Assembly: GCA_903813345.2 (NCBI GenBank)
Contig: CAIIXF020000012.1
Span: 30,965,001 to 31,029,000, forward strand
From: Owenia fusiformis
Taxonomy: Eukaryota; Annelida; Polychaeta; Sabellida; Oweniidae
Direction of reading: 5' to 3'
Length of the DNA stretch: 64,000 nucleotides
Positions 49,361 to 61,472 of this stretch are shown piece by piece. A model generated the notes under the pieces. It was not told where the DNA came from, did no database searches, and worked only from the letters and a program-made list of their open reading frames with translations. The position numbers were made by a program, and so were the translations under genes. The stretch's first letter is position 1. The number at the start of each line of letters is the position of its first letter.

Positions 49361-51610
49361 TCTCTAGTACATTATTATTCTACATGTCTATAATTATACT
49401 GACTATACTACTCATGATACCATACCGCATAACAATGGGATAACAGGCTTTAACATGTTTTTGTCTCTGAGTGAGTCATCCAACCATCTCCATAACCCCC
49501 CCCCCCCCCCCGGAGTACTGAGGGAGACGAGCACTGTCTAAGATGATTACACCTACCTTAGACTTACCAAGCAGCCAAATGAACGCTTATATATGTATGT
49601 TCAATGTACGATAGTATAGTAATATTCTCTGATTCATTGCAGGCTATTCTAGTATCAACAATCTGCAACCTTCATATTAATCCGTTTACTGTTAACCAAG
49701 CGATTGCATCTTAGGCCAACATCCAAGGCTTTCAAGGGCTTTGCCACTGTCAGATTGCGCACTACAGTGTACTGTATTATCTGTTTATCACTGTTTAATA
49801 ACACCATTTAGAGTATAGCCAGGTAGGTATGTCTGTCTATCACATGTAGGTGCCTGTTATCTGTACATATCTAGTATATTATATATGTATTTATATAGTG
49901 TACGTACCTTATCAGGACTGTAGGATTAAGATTTGCACTGAACGAACCAACATCAAGTTAGACCGAGTCTCTCGACATCGTACACAGTCGACGTTATTTA
50001 CATATAAATCCCCGGGGATATATCAATAAGCTTATGATTTACTGCGCCATCGATGCTAATACACACTTTTCTTGTCTTGATTATATCTGATGATGTAGTA
50101 CAATCATTCATATTCTAAGGTCAGATTCCTGAGTCGGTTCTATTGTTAGCTAGAGACTCGATCGAAGACTGCATTTGCAATGAGTCTGGCTTTTGTTACA
50201 ATGCTAGGGGTGAACCATTAGAACTCGTCAGACCCGTACCCGGCCTTTGTAGCCAATCATATGTTTCTATTGACAGGGCGAAATATGTTTTCATTAAAAA
50301 TTGTGACCCATGAAGATCTTTGACAGAAAAGTTCAGCTCCTAGACCCCTCGCCTAATAAGGTCAAAATGGTCGGTCCCTATGGTAATTTTGGTGATTCAT
50401 GATCCACACCTATCGATGTCGAGAAACGAGGAATATTAACAAGACTTGCAATGGCACTCCAAGTGTGTAGAAACCCAAACAAATCATTTATTTCCTGCTT
50501 TTAAAGAAAAATATCCATGTCCAGGGAGAAAATGAATCAAAATTTTTGTCCCTCGGGCCATATTGCAGCATCCCATGGTGTATTTTAATTAAAAAAGCGT
50601 AATGATGACTCATTTTCCTACAATGATAATATTAGGTCGCGTTGACCTTATTGTCGTCTGACAAATTGTGTTTATGATTTGTTTAACATCATAAATTGTC
50701 TCCCGAAGGAGAAAGTCCTCGTTAGACTTTTATAGGGTTTGTTGACTGTTTAGTTAACCGATCTTTTGCTATGTCGTACCAAAAGGGGTAATGCAGAATT
50801 GAGAGTGTACTTCTGATATTGTGTTTCCCTACCCTTTGCATTCGTTGACTTCACTTCTTAAAAGAGAGCTTCGTCTTCGGTAGATTATAACTAAAGTCTG
50901 CGCGCAGGGTAATGTTTCCCATATCATACCGCAACAAAGAATGGGGCAAGGGAGCTTACTTGGTGCAAGACACGATCAATCAAGTAAAAAGCTAAGCCTG
51001 CTGAATCAACCATCCCCCGAACCCGGGCCCCCGAAGGAGAAACTCCAAGACTTACTGTAGCAATGAAACTTGTGTAATTTTATCTTCTGTATTTATTTAT
51101 ATTCTGACGGTGAGGAGACAAAATAAAAATATAGGCTTTTAACATGGACGTAGAATAACGTTTTCTCCATAATATAAATAACGCATACATAACTTGAAAA
51201 ACGCGGGACATGCAAAACACTTAATGTAATTACACTCGCCTATTCTTGCAGTAAAACAGAACCACTCTACACAATCGCACCCTTCAATAGGCAATAAAGA
51301 TGTGTAATAGCATCATTTCCGAACAATTATGGAGATAATTTTTAACCCCGAATTATCTCTGAAATAGCAAGAGTTTCAAAGGGCAGGTTCATGACTAATG
51401 TATCCATGCGAGCAGATGATGCGTGAATTCAGAGCAGATGAAGCGAACTTCAGTTCAACGTGTTCTTAAAGTCTCGTCGCTTACTCCACCTATTCGACGA
51501 GATCAATGAATCTGATCAGGCCTACAATATAAACGTTTCAACATCGCTTTGGAGATTGAAGATTTATTTCTTCAATTATTTTTCAATTCTTTTGAATTAC
51601 CCACCCAAAT
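49361..51610. other. Intergenic DNA, no gene seen
   Basis: AT-rich. A C run is at about 49497-49511. A single copy of the accctttgcattcg repeat is at about 50828-50905. No gene is supported. Confidence 0.5.
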
Positions 51611-51849
51611 ACTCAGGGTGGAAAATTTTCTAAGAGGCTCCGTTAAGGAAAAAATGACTTTAAGAGCTGGATGGAATTTCTGTGTATTTTTTATTCTATT
51701 GGGGTGTCCTGCATAAAGGATTTCGCCTGCGAAGCATATAACTCTTGCGAACATATCTAAATACTGGTCCTAAGAAGACATACCTTGAATTTTTTAGAAA
51801 AAAATTGGCTAAAAATGGAAACTACAAAAAGTCAAAATGTTCAACTCAA

Positions 51850-53400
51850 ACAAAACTCTAGCTATTTAATATAAACACTATGTATTATTTAATGTTTTTC
51901 AGATGTTTAAGGACCTTCATTAGTATACTTGTGTCTAGAAATGTGACATTTAAGGAAAAGATTTGGCATTTTTAATCATTTTCGCTTTCAGCATTAACAA
52001 ATAGTTCCTTATATCTCAAGTTTAATGCTCACTGGTTGTTGCATTTTTGATTAAATCTGTGCTTGTACATGTGTTCTTCCATTTAAGGTATAGAAAATGT
52101 TTAGTGGACAATAAATGTTCGTATGAGAGCTTTCAGATCTCCCCTACCCCATTTATTATGGAAAATTACCGAAAAATATGAAAAAATAAAATAACTTGCA
52201 ATTATAAACTTTAACAAAGTTGTAGCTATTCTATGTCAATATTATGTGTTAATTAATGTTTTTAAGATATTTCAGAACCTATATCGGTATACAAGTGGCT
52301 AGAAATGAGACATTTAAGGACAAAACTTGGCATTTTTTTTATCATTTTCGCTTTCAGCAGTAAAATATAGTTCCTCATATCTTGAGTTTTATGCTATCTG
52401 ATTGTTGCATTTTCAATCAAATCTGTTCTTGTGCATGTCTTCTTCCATTTAAGGTATAGAAAACATATAGTAGACAAACAATGTTCATATTAGAGCTTTC
52501 AGATCTCCCCTACCCCATCAATTATGGAAAATAAACGAGAAATGTGAAAAAATAAAATAACTTGAAATTATAGACTTTCATTAAGTTGTAGCTATTCTAT
52601 ATCATTATTATGTGTTATTTAATGTTTTTAAGATTTTTCAGAACTTTTATTGGTATTCAAGTGGCTAGAAATAAGATATTTAAGGACAAAACTTGGCATT
52701 TTTTAATCAATGCTACTTTCAGCAGTAACATATCATATCTTGAGTTTTATGCTGACTGGTTGATGCATTTTTGATTAAATCTGTTCTTGTACATGTCTTA
52801 TTCCATTTAAGGTACTGAAAATGTATAGTGGACAAACAATATTCATATTAGAGCTTTCAGATCTCCCCTACCCCATTTATTAGGGAAGATGACTGGAAAA
52901 TATACTTCAAACTACCAGTATAAATTTTAACAAAGATGTAGCTATTCTTTAGGTGTTATTTATTGCTATAATTACTGTTTCAGGACCTTCATTAGTATAC
53001 TAGTGTTGAGAAATTAGACATTTAAGAACAAAATTTGGATTTTTCATCAAATTTTCATCATTTCCACTTTTAGCAATAATGTTTAGTTCCTTATATCTTG
53101 AGTTTTATGCTAATTGGTTGATGGGTTCTTGATCAAATTTGTTCTTTTGCCTGCCTACTTTCATTAAAGGTATTTAAAAATGTATATTGGAAAGCCTGTC
53201 ATTTTATTAGAGCTTACACATCTCCCCTACCCCATTTATTTTGAAAAAATAACCAGAAATATAAAAACCAAATAATTTGAAAGTATAGACTTTAACAAAG
53301 TTGTCGCTATTCTAGATCAATACCATGTATTATTTGATATTTTTCAGAGGTGTCAGGAACTTCATGAGTATACAAGTCTAAAAATTAGACATTTTAAGTT
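51850..53400. repeat. Left array of about 362-bp tandem units (4 copies)
   Basis: Each unit runs: agctattctatgtcaatatt, atgtgttatttaatgttttt, tagaaatgagacatttaagg, acaaaacttggcatttttt, ttttcgctttcagcagtaa, cttatatcttgagttttatg, cttccatttaaggtatagaa, gctttcagatctcccctacc. Units differ by many single-base changes. Confidence 0.82.
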
Positions 53401-53559
53401 GAGTTGCAAATTGGACGGGTATTCTCTATCTTTGTCCATTGGGCTTTTCTGGTTATATTATGTTGCAAACTGCTCATGAATCTATGCAATGTATAGTACA
53501 ACACTTGAAATATATTTAAAAGTAATGGGGTATAGTACTGTGATAATTATAACCAGTGA

Positions 53560-54305
53560 TGAAGCCATATTGATTGAATTCCCTCATATCAATTGCAATG
53601 TTGTCAAAGGCTTGGTGATTTCCATATTACACCTAAGGGTGGTGTTATTAGGAAGTTCATGATGGATATTGGGCTTGGGGATATTTTGGTAAATGCAAAC
53701 ATTGTGAAATGAAGAACAGCCAACAAGATGATTTTGGAAAGGATTACAAAATGGTAAGCTGTCTTTCGTTTGTGAAGCAATGTTACTGTATCTCTAAAAT
53801 GAGATGAGTTTCACTCATGGCAGAGCTGTTATTGAACTTTGCAAAACTGATAGTTGCAACTTATAGACAATCTATCAAATACTGATCATGAAGAAGTTGA
53901 CACTCTCCTTATGGCCCATGTCTATTACAGTGCTGCAGACAAGACAAAGAAGTTCAATGTTGAGAGAATTTGTATTCAGTCTGATGTTACAGAGTGTTGC
54001 TTGCAAAGAAGTATGAGAGTTAAAAAGAGCTCTTAAAGTTTCTTATGTCCTTCAAGGTAGCATTCTAAATTACTATATGAATCTCAAAGTGCAATACCTA
54101 TACAAAGATGAGTGTCTTGTACCAGTACTCACAAACAAACCTTCGTAGCAACATTAGAAACATATGTCCTTGGCAATTCGCAAATGTAAATTGGCAAAAG
54201 GCAGAGAAAATTGCAAATACAAAGTTTCTAGTCAAGGGTGTAGTGCTACTTGTCCATGTGGCAATAAACAACATAGTGCACATAGTGGACAATATATTTG
54301 AGTAA
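53560..54305 (+). pseudogene. Decayed transposase-like gene in the transposon core
   Basis: Two traces of coding sequence survive. A frame at 53854-54036 has LIDNLSNTDHEEVDTLLMAH. The (N)HEE(A/V)DT..(L/M).H word is a hallmark of a class of animal transposon proteins that I associate with an XPG/PIN-like nuclease core (Academ-type), from memory. Downstream, near 54238-54302, another frame reads CSATCPCGNKQHSAHSGQYI before a stop, like the Cys-rich tail of such proteins. The region is broken by frame changes and stops and is not functional. The superfamily call is tentative. Confidence 0.4.
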
Positions 54306-54653
54306 TCTTTTAAAAATATGGTAGTGTAGTAATCTTATCTCTAATATGTATATTTGTGTTTAAAACACATTTTCCATGCTTTGAAGATAACAAGACACAT
54401 AATTGAATATATATGATCTAAAATATGTTAACTAATCACCATTCAACTAAAAATATAAACAACTATTGCTGAAATTGGTCATTTTGCCCATTTATGTGTC
54501 ATTTTTTGATTTTAGTGTGCTAATAAATGTGCTAAACTTTTGAAAAGTTAAAGAATATTAACATGCAATAATAACATTTGTGTTGGTTTTCTTATTAAAT
54601 GGTGAAGGGCAGATCTTAGACCTCTAACAATGTCTTACATACATTTTCTTTAA

Positions 54654-55227
54654 AGGAACATTCCTGGCCAAACCTTTTCTATCCTGATGTGATAGCTATA
54701 ATCATATATATACTTTCCATATTTAGCAAAACATGGGGAAATGTTTTAATATAGTCAATATTGATAATTTAAAAAGATTTAAAAAGATTTTACTCAGGAA
54801 GTGATGTCATCGACTCTCAACTTTCATGACCTTGCATATAACATTATAGGAAAATAGCGCAATATCACTTCTAGACGAGTGATCCTTACTTTATGCGCAA
54901 AAATATGTTCAGAGCTTGTCAGCTTAGAATAAAAGAAGAGACTTTTAGAAGGATTAAATCATAGACAAAATTGAAAAAGAATATTCAGCTGGTTTTGTAA
55001 TTCTTGATAGCTCCTTATAGTGTTATATGCAAAGTTGAGAGTCGATGACATCACTTCCTGAGTGAAATATTAAAAGATGGCAGCCTACTGGAATTCGGCA
55101 CTACATTTTCAAGTGATCAATATTGACCATATCAAAACATTTTTCCCTGTTTTGCTGAATATGGAAAGTATATATATGGTTATAGCTACCATATTAGGAG
55201 AGAAATGGTCTGGCCAGGAATATTCCT
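54654..55227. mobile_element. 574-bp fold-back with TTAA target duplication
   Basis: The left end AGGAACATTCCTGGCCAAAC mirrors the right end ...TGGCCAGGAATATTCCT. TTAA lies at 54650-54653 and 55228-55231, the target duplication used by piggyBac-type elements. The inverted arms extend about 200 bp, including tatatactttccatattta, gaagtgatgtcatcgactc and gcatataacattatag with their inverses. No coding sequence. Confidence 0.85.
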
Positions 55228-55249
55228 TTAACTTAAATCAAAGAAGGCA

Positions 55250-56900
55250 GATTCAATAAAAACATATATGAATCTATCATCAAAGAATTATAATTGTGGA
55301 AAATTATATGCTACTGCTAAATGCAGAATGCTAAAAATGCCAAATTTTAGACACATGTTATCAAATGAAGGCTACGTTAAATAATACATAGTATTGTTAG
55401 AGAAGAGCTACAATTTTGTTAAAGTTTATGATTTGAAATTAATTTTTCATTTACATTATAAATGGGGCAGGGGAGACATGAAAGCTCTAATATCAACACC
55501 AGGTTGTCCAATATACATTTTTTATATCCTAAATGGAAGAAGACATGTACAAGAACAGATCTGACCAAGAATGCAAAAACTAGTCAGCATAAAACTCAAG
55601 ATATAGGGACCTATACGTTATTGCTGAAAGCGAAAATGAAAAAAAGTTTTGTCCTAAAATATCTCATTTCTAGGCATTAGAATACTAATGAGGGTCCTGA
55701 AACATCAGAAAAAGATTAAATAATACATAGTATTGACATAGAATTGGTACAACATTGTTAAAGTTCATAATTTGAAGTTATTTTACTATTTATTAATATT
55801 TTCCAGGTCATTTTTCCTAATAAATGTGGTAGGGGAGATCTGGAAGCTCTACTGTGAGCATTGGTCATCCACTATACATTTTTTATATCCTTAAATGAAA
55901 GAAGACATCTTCAAGAACGAATCTGACTAAGAATGCACCAACCAGTCAGCATTGAACTCAAGATATAAGGACCTATATGTTATTGCTGAAAGCGAAAATG
56001 GTAAAAAAAGCCATGTTTTGTCCTTAAATGTCTCATTTCTAGGCACTAGTTTACCAATAAAGGTTCTGAAATATCTTAAAAACATTAAATAACACATAAT
56101 ATTGATATGGAATAGCTACAACTTTATGAAACTTTTATTAAAGTTATTTTTTATTTTCATATTTTTCTTATAATTTTTCATTATAAATGGGGTAGGGGAG
56201 ATCTGAAAGCGCTAATATGACCATTGGTGGTCCATTATACATTTTCTATACCTTAAATGGAAGAAAACATCTACAAGAACAGATTTGATTTAAATTGCAA
56301 CTACCAGTAAGCATAAAACTCAATATATGAGGAACTATATGTTACTGCTGAAAGCTTAATGATTTTAAAAAATGCCAAGTTTTGTCCTTAAATGTCTCAT
56401 TTCTAGGCACTGGTATACCAATAAAAGTTCTGAAATATCTGAAAAACATTAAATAATACATAATATTGATATAGAATAGCTACAACATTGTTAAAGTTTA
56501 TAAATTCAAGTTATTTTACACTTTCATATGTTTCAGTAATTTTTCATAATAAATGGGGTAGGGGAGATCTGAAAGCTCTAATATGACCATTGGTGGTCCA
56601 ATATACATTTTTTGTATCTTAAATGGAAGAAGACATGTACAAGAACAGATTTGATCAGAATTGCAACAACCAGTCAACATTAAACTCAAGATATAAGGAA
56701 CTGTATGTTAATGCTGAAAGCGAAAATGATCAAATATGCCAAATTTTGTCCTTAATTATCTTATTTCTAGACACTAGTACACTAATGAAGGTCCTTAAAC
56801 ATCTGAAAAACATTAAATAATACATAGTGTTTATATTAAATAGCTAGAGTTTTGTTTGAGTTGAACATTTTGACTTTTTGTAGTTTCCATTTTTAGCCAA
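55250..56900. repeat. Right array of about 362-bp tandem units (4 copies, inverted)
   Basis: Reverse complement of the left array. Markers aaatggggtaggggagatct at about 55461 (variant), 55826, 56190 and 56556; each unit contains aatggaagaagacatgtaca and aactcaagatataaggaac. Confidence 0.82.
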
Positions 56901-57314
56901 TTTTTTCTAAAAGATTCAAGGTATGTCTTCTTCGGACCAATATTTAGATATGTTCGCAAGAGTTATATGCTTCGCAGGCGAAATCCCTTATGCAGCAAAG
57001 CCTAATAGAATGAAAAATACAGAGAAACTCCATCCAGCTCACAAAGTCATTTTTTGCACAATTCTCACACCTTCCACCCCGAGTAAAAGCCCATACATAT
57101 TTTAATAGGATTTACCCCATGCTGCCATCTTTTTATCTACCAAAAACCTATAGCCCATAGGCCTACATAATGTAAACATCACCCGTGTTGGTAACCTTCC
57201 ATGAAGTGAATTCATTGAGTCTCCATTAAAGGTATATAACATAGAGACGTTGCAATTTTGAATGATTTGTAATTCTAATAAATTAATGATATGATACAAG
57301 TCGGTTAATCCAAT

Positions 57315-57690
57315 GTATTCACTGGCGGATCCAGAGACTAAAAAGGGGGGGGGCACGTTTCAAATCAGAATTCGGGCCAACTTTTCGAAAATTTAGAGGC
57401 CTGTTGGGGGGCCCGTTTTTGATAATACGGGCTAAATGGGCCTAAAAAGGCCAAGTAATTATTGTACAAAAAAGGCCTACTAATTAAAGTCCTACATTTT
57501 TTTGGGGCCCAAGCGATGTAACAAATAAACGAACGACGTAATTTTTACCACACTGACTAGAGCAGATCTAAATACTCCACACGAGCACAAGCGATTTTTG
57601 GGGCCCAGCCTTTTTTTCTGGGCCCAACCAAGTGTGTGTGTGTGGGGGGGGGGGGTTGCGGACCATGGACATGGATCCGCCAGTGGTACT
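57315..57690 (-). mobile_element. GGGCC-rich dispersed element, copy 3, with inserted segment
   Basis: The left end cactggcggatccagagact and right end catggatccgccagtgg are inverted. Inside are ttcgaaaatttagaggcctg, gggcctaaaaaggccaag, and near 57516-57575 the segment shared with 49125. A (tg)n tract and G run are at about 57632-57655. Confidence 0.7.
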
Positions 57691-58216
57691 ATTGGCAAAA
57701 ATAATTGGTTTCGTGTAGACTGATTTAAGAGTTAGGCAACCGGGGTAACCAATTGCGATCGATCGCGCCTCTGATTCATTCGTTCCCGATCTCTTGATAG
57801 TCTCGATTCACGTTACGGATGCTTTATTAAGAGCATCGTAATAATTTGGAGAATTCGTGCAAATGAAAATACACACGAAACTAATCACGAGATGTGTGAC
57901 TGAAATATATCATTCACGATTTTTATCGTGTACACTTCCCTCAAAAAGTTTGGAAATCCCAGCCTCGTAGATTTTTAGTAAACAAACGTTAAGAATAAAT
58001 CAATTTGAAAAAACAGATTGGACTTTTACGAAAGGTACGTAGGGCGCTATTTGGAAATCTTAGAATTGAGATTTTGTGGAAATGGATCAGAATCACAAGA
58101 CAATGCTCATTATGCCTAAGACATGAAACGATTCATCGAAACGATTACGATGAGTTCACTAGGCCTAACTTATCCAAGTCCGGTCATGGCCCATATTGTA
58201 GAGACAATGGTGATGA

Positions 58217-58487
58217 TAATGGGAGCGGGGTGGATCTGGGAACCAAAAGGGGGGAGGGGGGGGGCATATTTCAAGTCTGGAAGATTGGGCGGAAAAATGT
58301 GGGCCCCTAAAACCAAAAAGTGAGCCCAACATTTTGAACATTTAAGGCCCATTTTCTCGATAATTTGGCCCAAAATCTAAATTAAGGCTTTAAAATGCCC
58401 AGTAATGCCCCAAAAAGGCCCACTAATGAGGCCCCCAAAACCACTCGGGCCCAATTTTTCCTGCCCCCCAGATCTGCCAGTGGGAAG
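58217..58487 (+). mobile_element. GGGCC-rich dispersed element, copy 4
   Basis: G-rich start (about 58225-58265), then aaaatgtgggcccctaaaac, ttaaggcccattttctcgat, aatgccccaaaaaggccca, and the end ccccccagatctgccagtg. Confidence 0.65.
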
Positions 58488-58772
58488 TAAGATCTACGAA
58501 TGTGCCATACTTCTCTTTACATTTTCTGATGTTGACACAATATTGAGTAAAACAGTTCAATACAAGGCAGATTCCGTTTTCACACGTTCCATCTTTACAA
58601 ACACGTGACAGCTATCCTTCTTTGAAAGTTTCACTTTTGTGTACATATACTATACAATGAAACTTGAACATGTATATATGAACTCCTCTCTAATCTGAAC
58701 ACCTCTCAATGTGAACACTTTTTCTCGGTCCCAATTTTTGTTACCTTCCAAACATTCACCCAAGTTGACATA

Positions 58773-59188
58773 CAGAGTGTTCCAAAAATAACAGGACTGT
58801 TGCTGGGATTTTGTCAATTCTGTACCAAATGCTATGGCGGATCCGGGGGGCCCACGGGGCCAAAAAAAAAATTTTAGGCCAAAAAAGGCCTTAAGGCCCC
58901 AAAAAGTGGGCCTTTTGGTCATTATTGGGCCTTCTTAGGCCTTATTTTTTTAATTTTAGGCCAAATATTGAAGAAAATGGGCCTCAAATTTTCAAAATTT
59001 GGGCCCACTTTTCGGTTTTAGGGGCCCAAAATTTTTTTCTCAAATTTGGGCCCCCCTGTTGGTTCCTGGATCTGCCACTGAAATGTCTTCAAATTTTACA
59101 TGAAAGTACATCATGTAAAATTTTAAAGCCGTTTTGTGCATATTTAACAAAATACCAGCACCAGTCCTGTTACTTTTGGAACACCCTG
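58773..59188. mobile_element. Mariner-type MITE nested in the preceding element
   Basis: The left end CAGAGTGTTCCAAAAATAAC, aggactg, mirrors the right end cagtcctgttacttttggaa, caccctg. TA is on both sides (58771-58772, 59189-59190). Its own body is split by a GGGCC-rich element. Confidence 0.82.
58834..59080 (-). mobile_element. GGGCC-rich dispersed element, copy 5, innermost of the nest
   Basis: Starts tggcggatccggggggccca and ends tggttcctggatctgccact. In between are aaaaaggccttaaggcccca, tgggccttcttaggccttat and ttgggcccacttttcgg. The ends tggcggatcc and ggatctgcca are inverted, which defines the element. Confidence 0.75.
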
Positions 59189-59861
59189 TATGAACATCTG
59201 CTGATCCAAACACTTTTAGTTGGTGTTCGGATAAGACAGGTTTTACTGTAGTAGGAAAGTCGACATTAAAATGAGCATAATACTGTACTGACCATTTTCC
59301 CCTGCTGGCACGTTAACCTAGTCGGTATTTCTTAAACTTGATTGAGCCGTTTAACTTTTATCCCAAACCTATGTCTAACTTTCATCATCGGATTAAGTCG
59401 AACTGACACGACCTTTGTATATTGCACTCTTTAAAAAACAACCAAAACATTATGCTGTTAGTACCCATTAAATCGAGACTATAAACCTCGAGGCTGCTCC
59501 TTCGGGAGAAGGGATATTGACTGAGATACATCAGTGCGACCCGTTTTCAACAAGGCATGCGAAATGTCACCACCTGCCATTTGTTACAGACGCAGAACAC
59601 CGTCCACAAAAGTTGGAGGCTGTAACAATATGTCACTAATTGTGGTGGTGACATAAAAATGAAGTATTGCCATGATACTGTACCTCCATTGTGAGGCCCA
59701 CGGCCAGTACTATCTCTTGGAATAGAGATCTCTCACAAGCTTTAGATAAAGAGAAACTCTGATAAATCAGAATGCTGTACCTCATCCTCGGTCCAGGGGT
59801 ATTTCACTTATTTCCATATTGAATTGAGTAATAATAAATGAAGTCCTTTGTTTGAAGGATG

Positions 59862-60052
59862 TAGGCCCATAGCCAGGGGGGGGGGGGTCGATGGGTTCGA
59901 ACCCCCCAGGCCAAAAAATCTTTCAAAATCTGCCATTCTGAGCACTTTTTCAGTGATTTTGGCCATTTTTGGACCAAATTTGTCAAAGGTGAACCACCCT
60001 GGAATTTTTCAAAAAGTGAACCCCGCCCCTTGGCAAATACTGGCTAAATCAT
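59862..60052 (-). mobile_element. CAGGCCCGTAGCC-family MITE, copy 5
   Basis: Starts taggcccatagccagggggg and ends cttggcaaatactggcta. Inside are ccattctgagcactttttca, gaccaaatttgtcaaaggtg and gaaccaccctggaattttt. Confidence 0.7.
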
Positions 60053-60287
60053 CAAACAGGTACTGTACTTTCAGGTGCTGTTTATCTTTTTATATTCTAT
60101 ATGTAGTGAAGGCTTAATACTTCCTCTACAAGACCCTTGTATTTGTCTATTAGTCCCTGTGTAAATATTTTGATATAATGTAACTGGATGTCAAGACCTT
60201 CTTTAGCTATATATCTGATCATCTCGATTGTCTCAATCCAGAAGGTCAGAAGAATCAGATTCAATTGTAGTTTCAAAATGTCAACAA

Positions 60288-60723
60288 TTACCCAAATGCG
60301 AGTAGGTAGTTACCAGTTTCACCACCAGGTGGCTGATTCGGGTCAATTAACATGGCAGGTATATAAGAAAGTTCCCTTAAACTTGAATATTATCAATTTA
60401 AGTGGCTCAATTTTCATATAACCCTTATGCGTCTGATACTTATACTAATGAAAATATGTCCAGCAAAGCAAAATATTATCTGTCCACTAAAAGAAAAGAT
60501 ATTTCATTTTTTGTGATTTTATAGCATGGGGTCTATGGGGAATCTCCCCGAGCTAGAAGTCACATTTTCAAAGAAAATTAATTTTTCAAAGTTGATAAAC
60601 ACTTTTTAAAACCACATTTCTAGATGTAATTTTACATGTAGATTTCAAATATGATATTACTTTGACTGAATTTTGAATTTTTAATGACGTAAATTAAGAT
60701 TATTTCTACTCGCATCTGGGTTA
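60288..60723 (+). mobile_element. MITE with ACCCAGATGCGAGTAG ends, copy B
   Basis: Starts ttacccaaatgcgagtaggt and ends tttctactcgcatctgggtt, clean inverted ends. It matches copy A (34635-35062) along its whole length. This copy is better preserved at its termini. Confidence 0.82.
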
Positions 60724-61284
60724 TTGGTTAGTTGCAAAATATTAAAACCGGGAAACTCAAGAATAAATTGAGAATGAACTTATGTTATATTGAACAAGAC
60801 TTGATCAGCAAGCTTAAAGCGGACACCCACTAACATGTCACATCTCAAGTTAGTCACTTTTATTTATTCATTTACGCCAAGTCTTGATTCAAGCCCGAGC
60901 TCTTCCTACCAAACCAATCTAGATGTGGCAATAAAGAGACCTAATGCACGACTGGAGATATTGAATTACTAAAACTGACAATGTATGTTTTGTTGCGTCT
61001 CTGCGGCAAACTGTAATGATTAGTTTTGATAAAGATAAGAGTATAATTGAATGTAGGATTAAGATAACATTGATGACTTGTCGTGTTCACCTCGAAAAAA
61101 GTAGGTCACTACAACCTCAAACAAGAACGTGCGTTGGACAGTCTAAAAGTATCCTGCACGCAGAGTCTAGTTAGAAACAAACTCTCTTTTAAAAAGTGAA
61201 GTCAAACGAATGCAAAGGGTAGTCTCAACAGGGTTTAATTGGAAATAATTGAGCAATTTTGTAAGAAACATGTGTGATATTTTA

Positions 61285-61472
61285 TCAAATGTGTTCAGAT
61301 TAGACAGGTTAATTTTTCAAATAAGACTGTTCACTGTTCAAATTGGGAGGTGTTCACATTGCAAGTTTTTCTAACATGGGAGTCAATGGGAGGAAAAAAT
61401 GGGACTGGAAAAGTTTTTAGATTAGGAGGTGTTCGGATTAACACGGTGTTCGTATACACATGTTTCACTGTA
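61285..61472. mobile_element. ACAGTAAAACCTG-family MITE
   Basis: gtgttcagattagacaggtt, gggaggtgttcacattgcaa, gagtcaatgggaggaaaaaa, gaggtgttcggattaacac and the end acatgtttcactgtac. Confidence 0.65.

Larger units (their letters stand above)
51611..57084. mobile_element. 5.5-kb DNA transposon-like element with tandem units in both inverted arms
   Basis: The terminal arms match in inverted orientation: left ACTCAGGGTGGAA, aaaaaatgactttaagagct, ggatttcgcctgcgaagcat, ataactcttgcgaacatat; right gives the same in reverse, ending in the inverse of ACTCGGGGTGGAA. Inside each arm are four tandem units of about 362 bp. The left copies of agatctcccctaccccat fall at about 52136, 52503, 52861 and 53220. 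The inverse copies are near 55461, 55826, 56190 and 56556. The core (about 53400-55250) has decayed coding traces and a later TTAA-flanked insertion. The target duplication is unclear. Confidence 0.83.
58655..59248. mobile_element. ACAGTAAAACCTG-family MITE, host of two nested insertions
   Basis: The left half TA/caatgaaacttgaacatg, ctctctaatctgaacacctc, tcaatgtgaacac runs to 58770. The right half resumes at 59191 (gaacatctgctgatccaaac) and ends acaggttttactg/TA. The two halves make one complete family member once the inner element is set aside. Confidence 0.8.
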
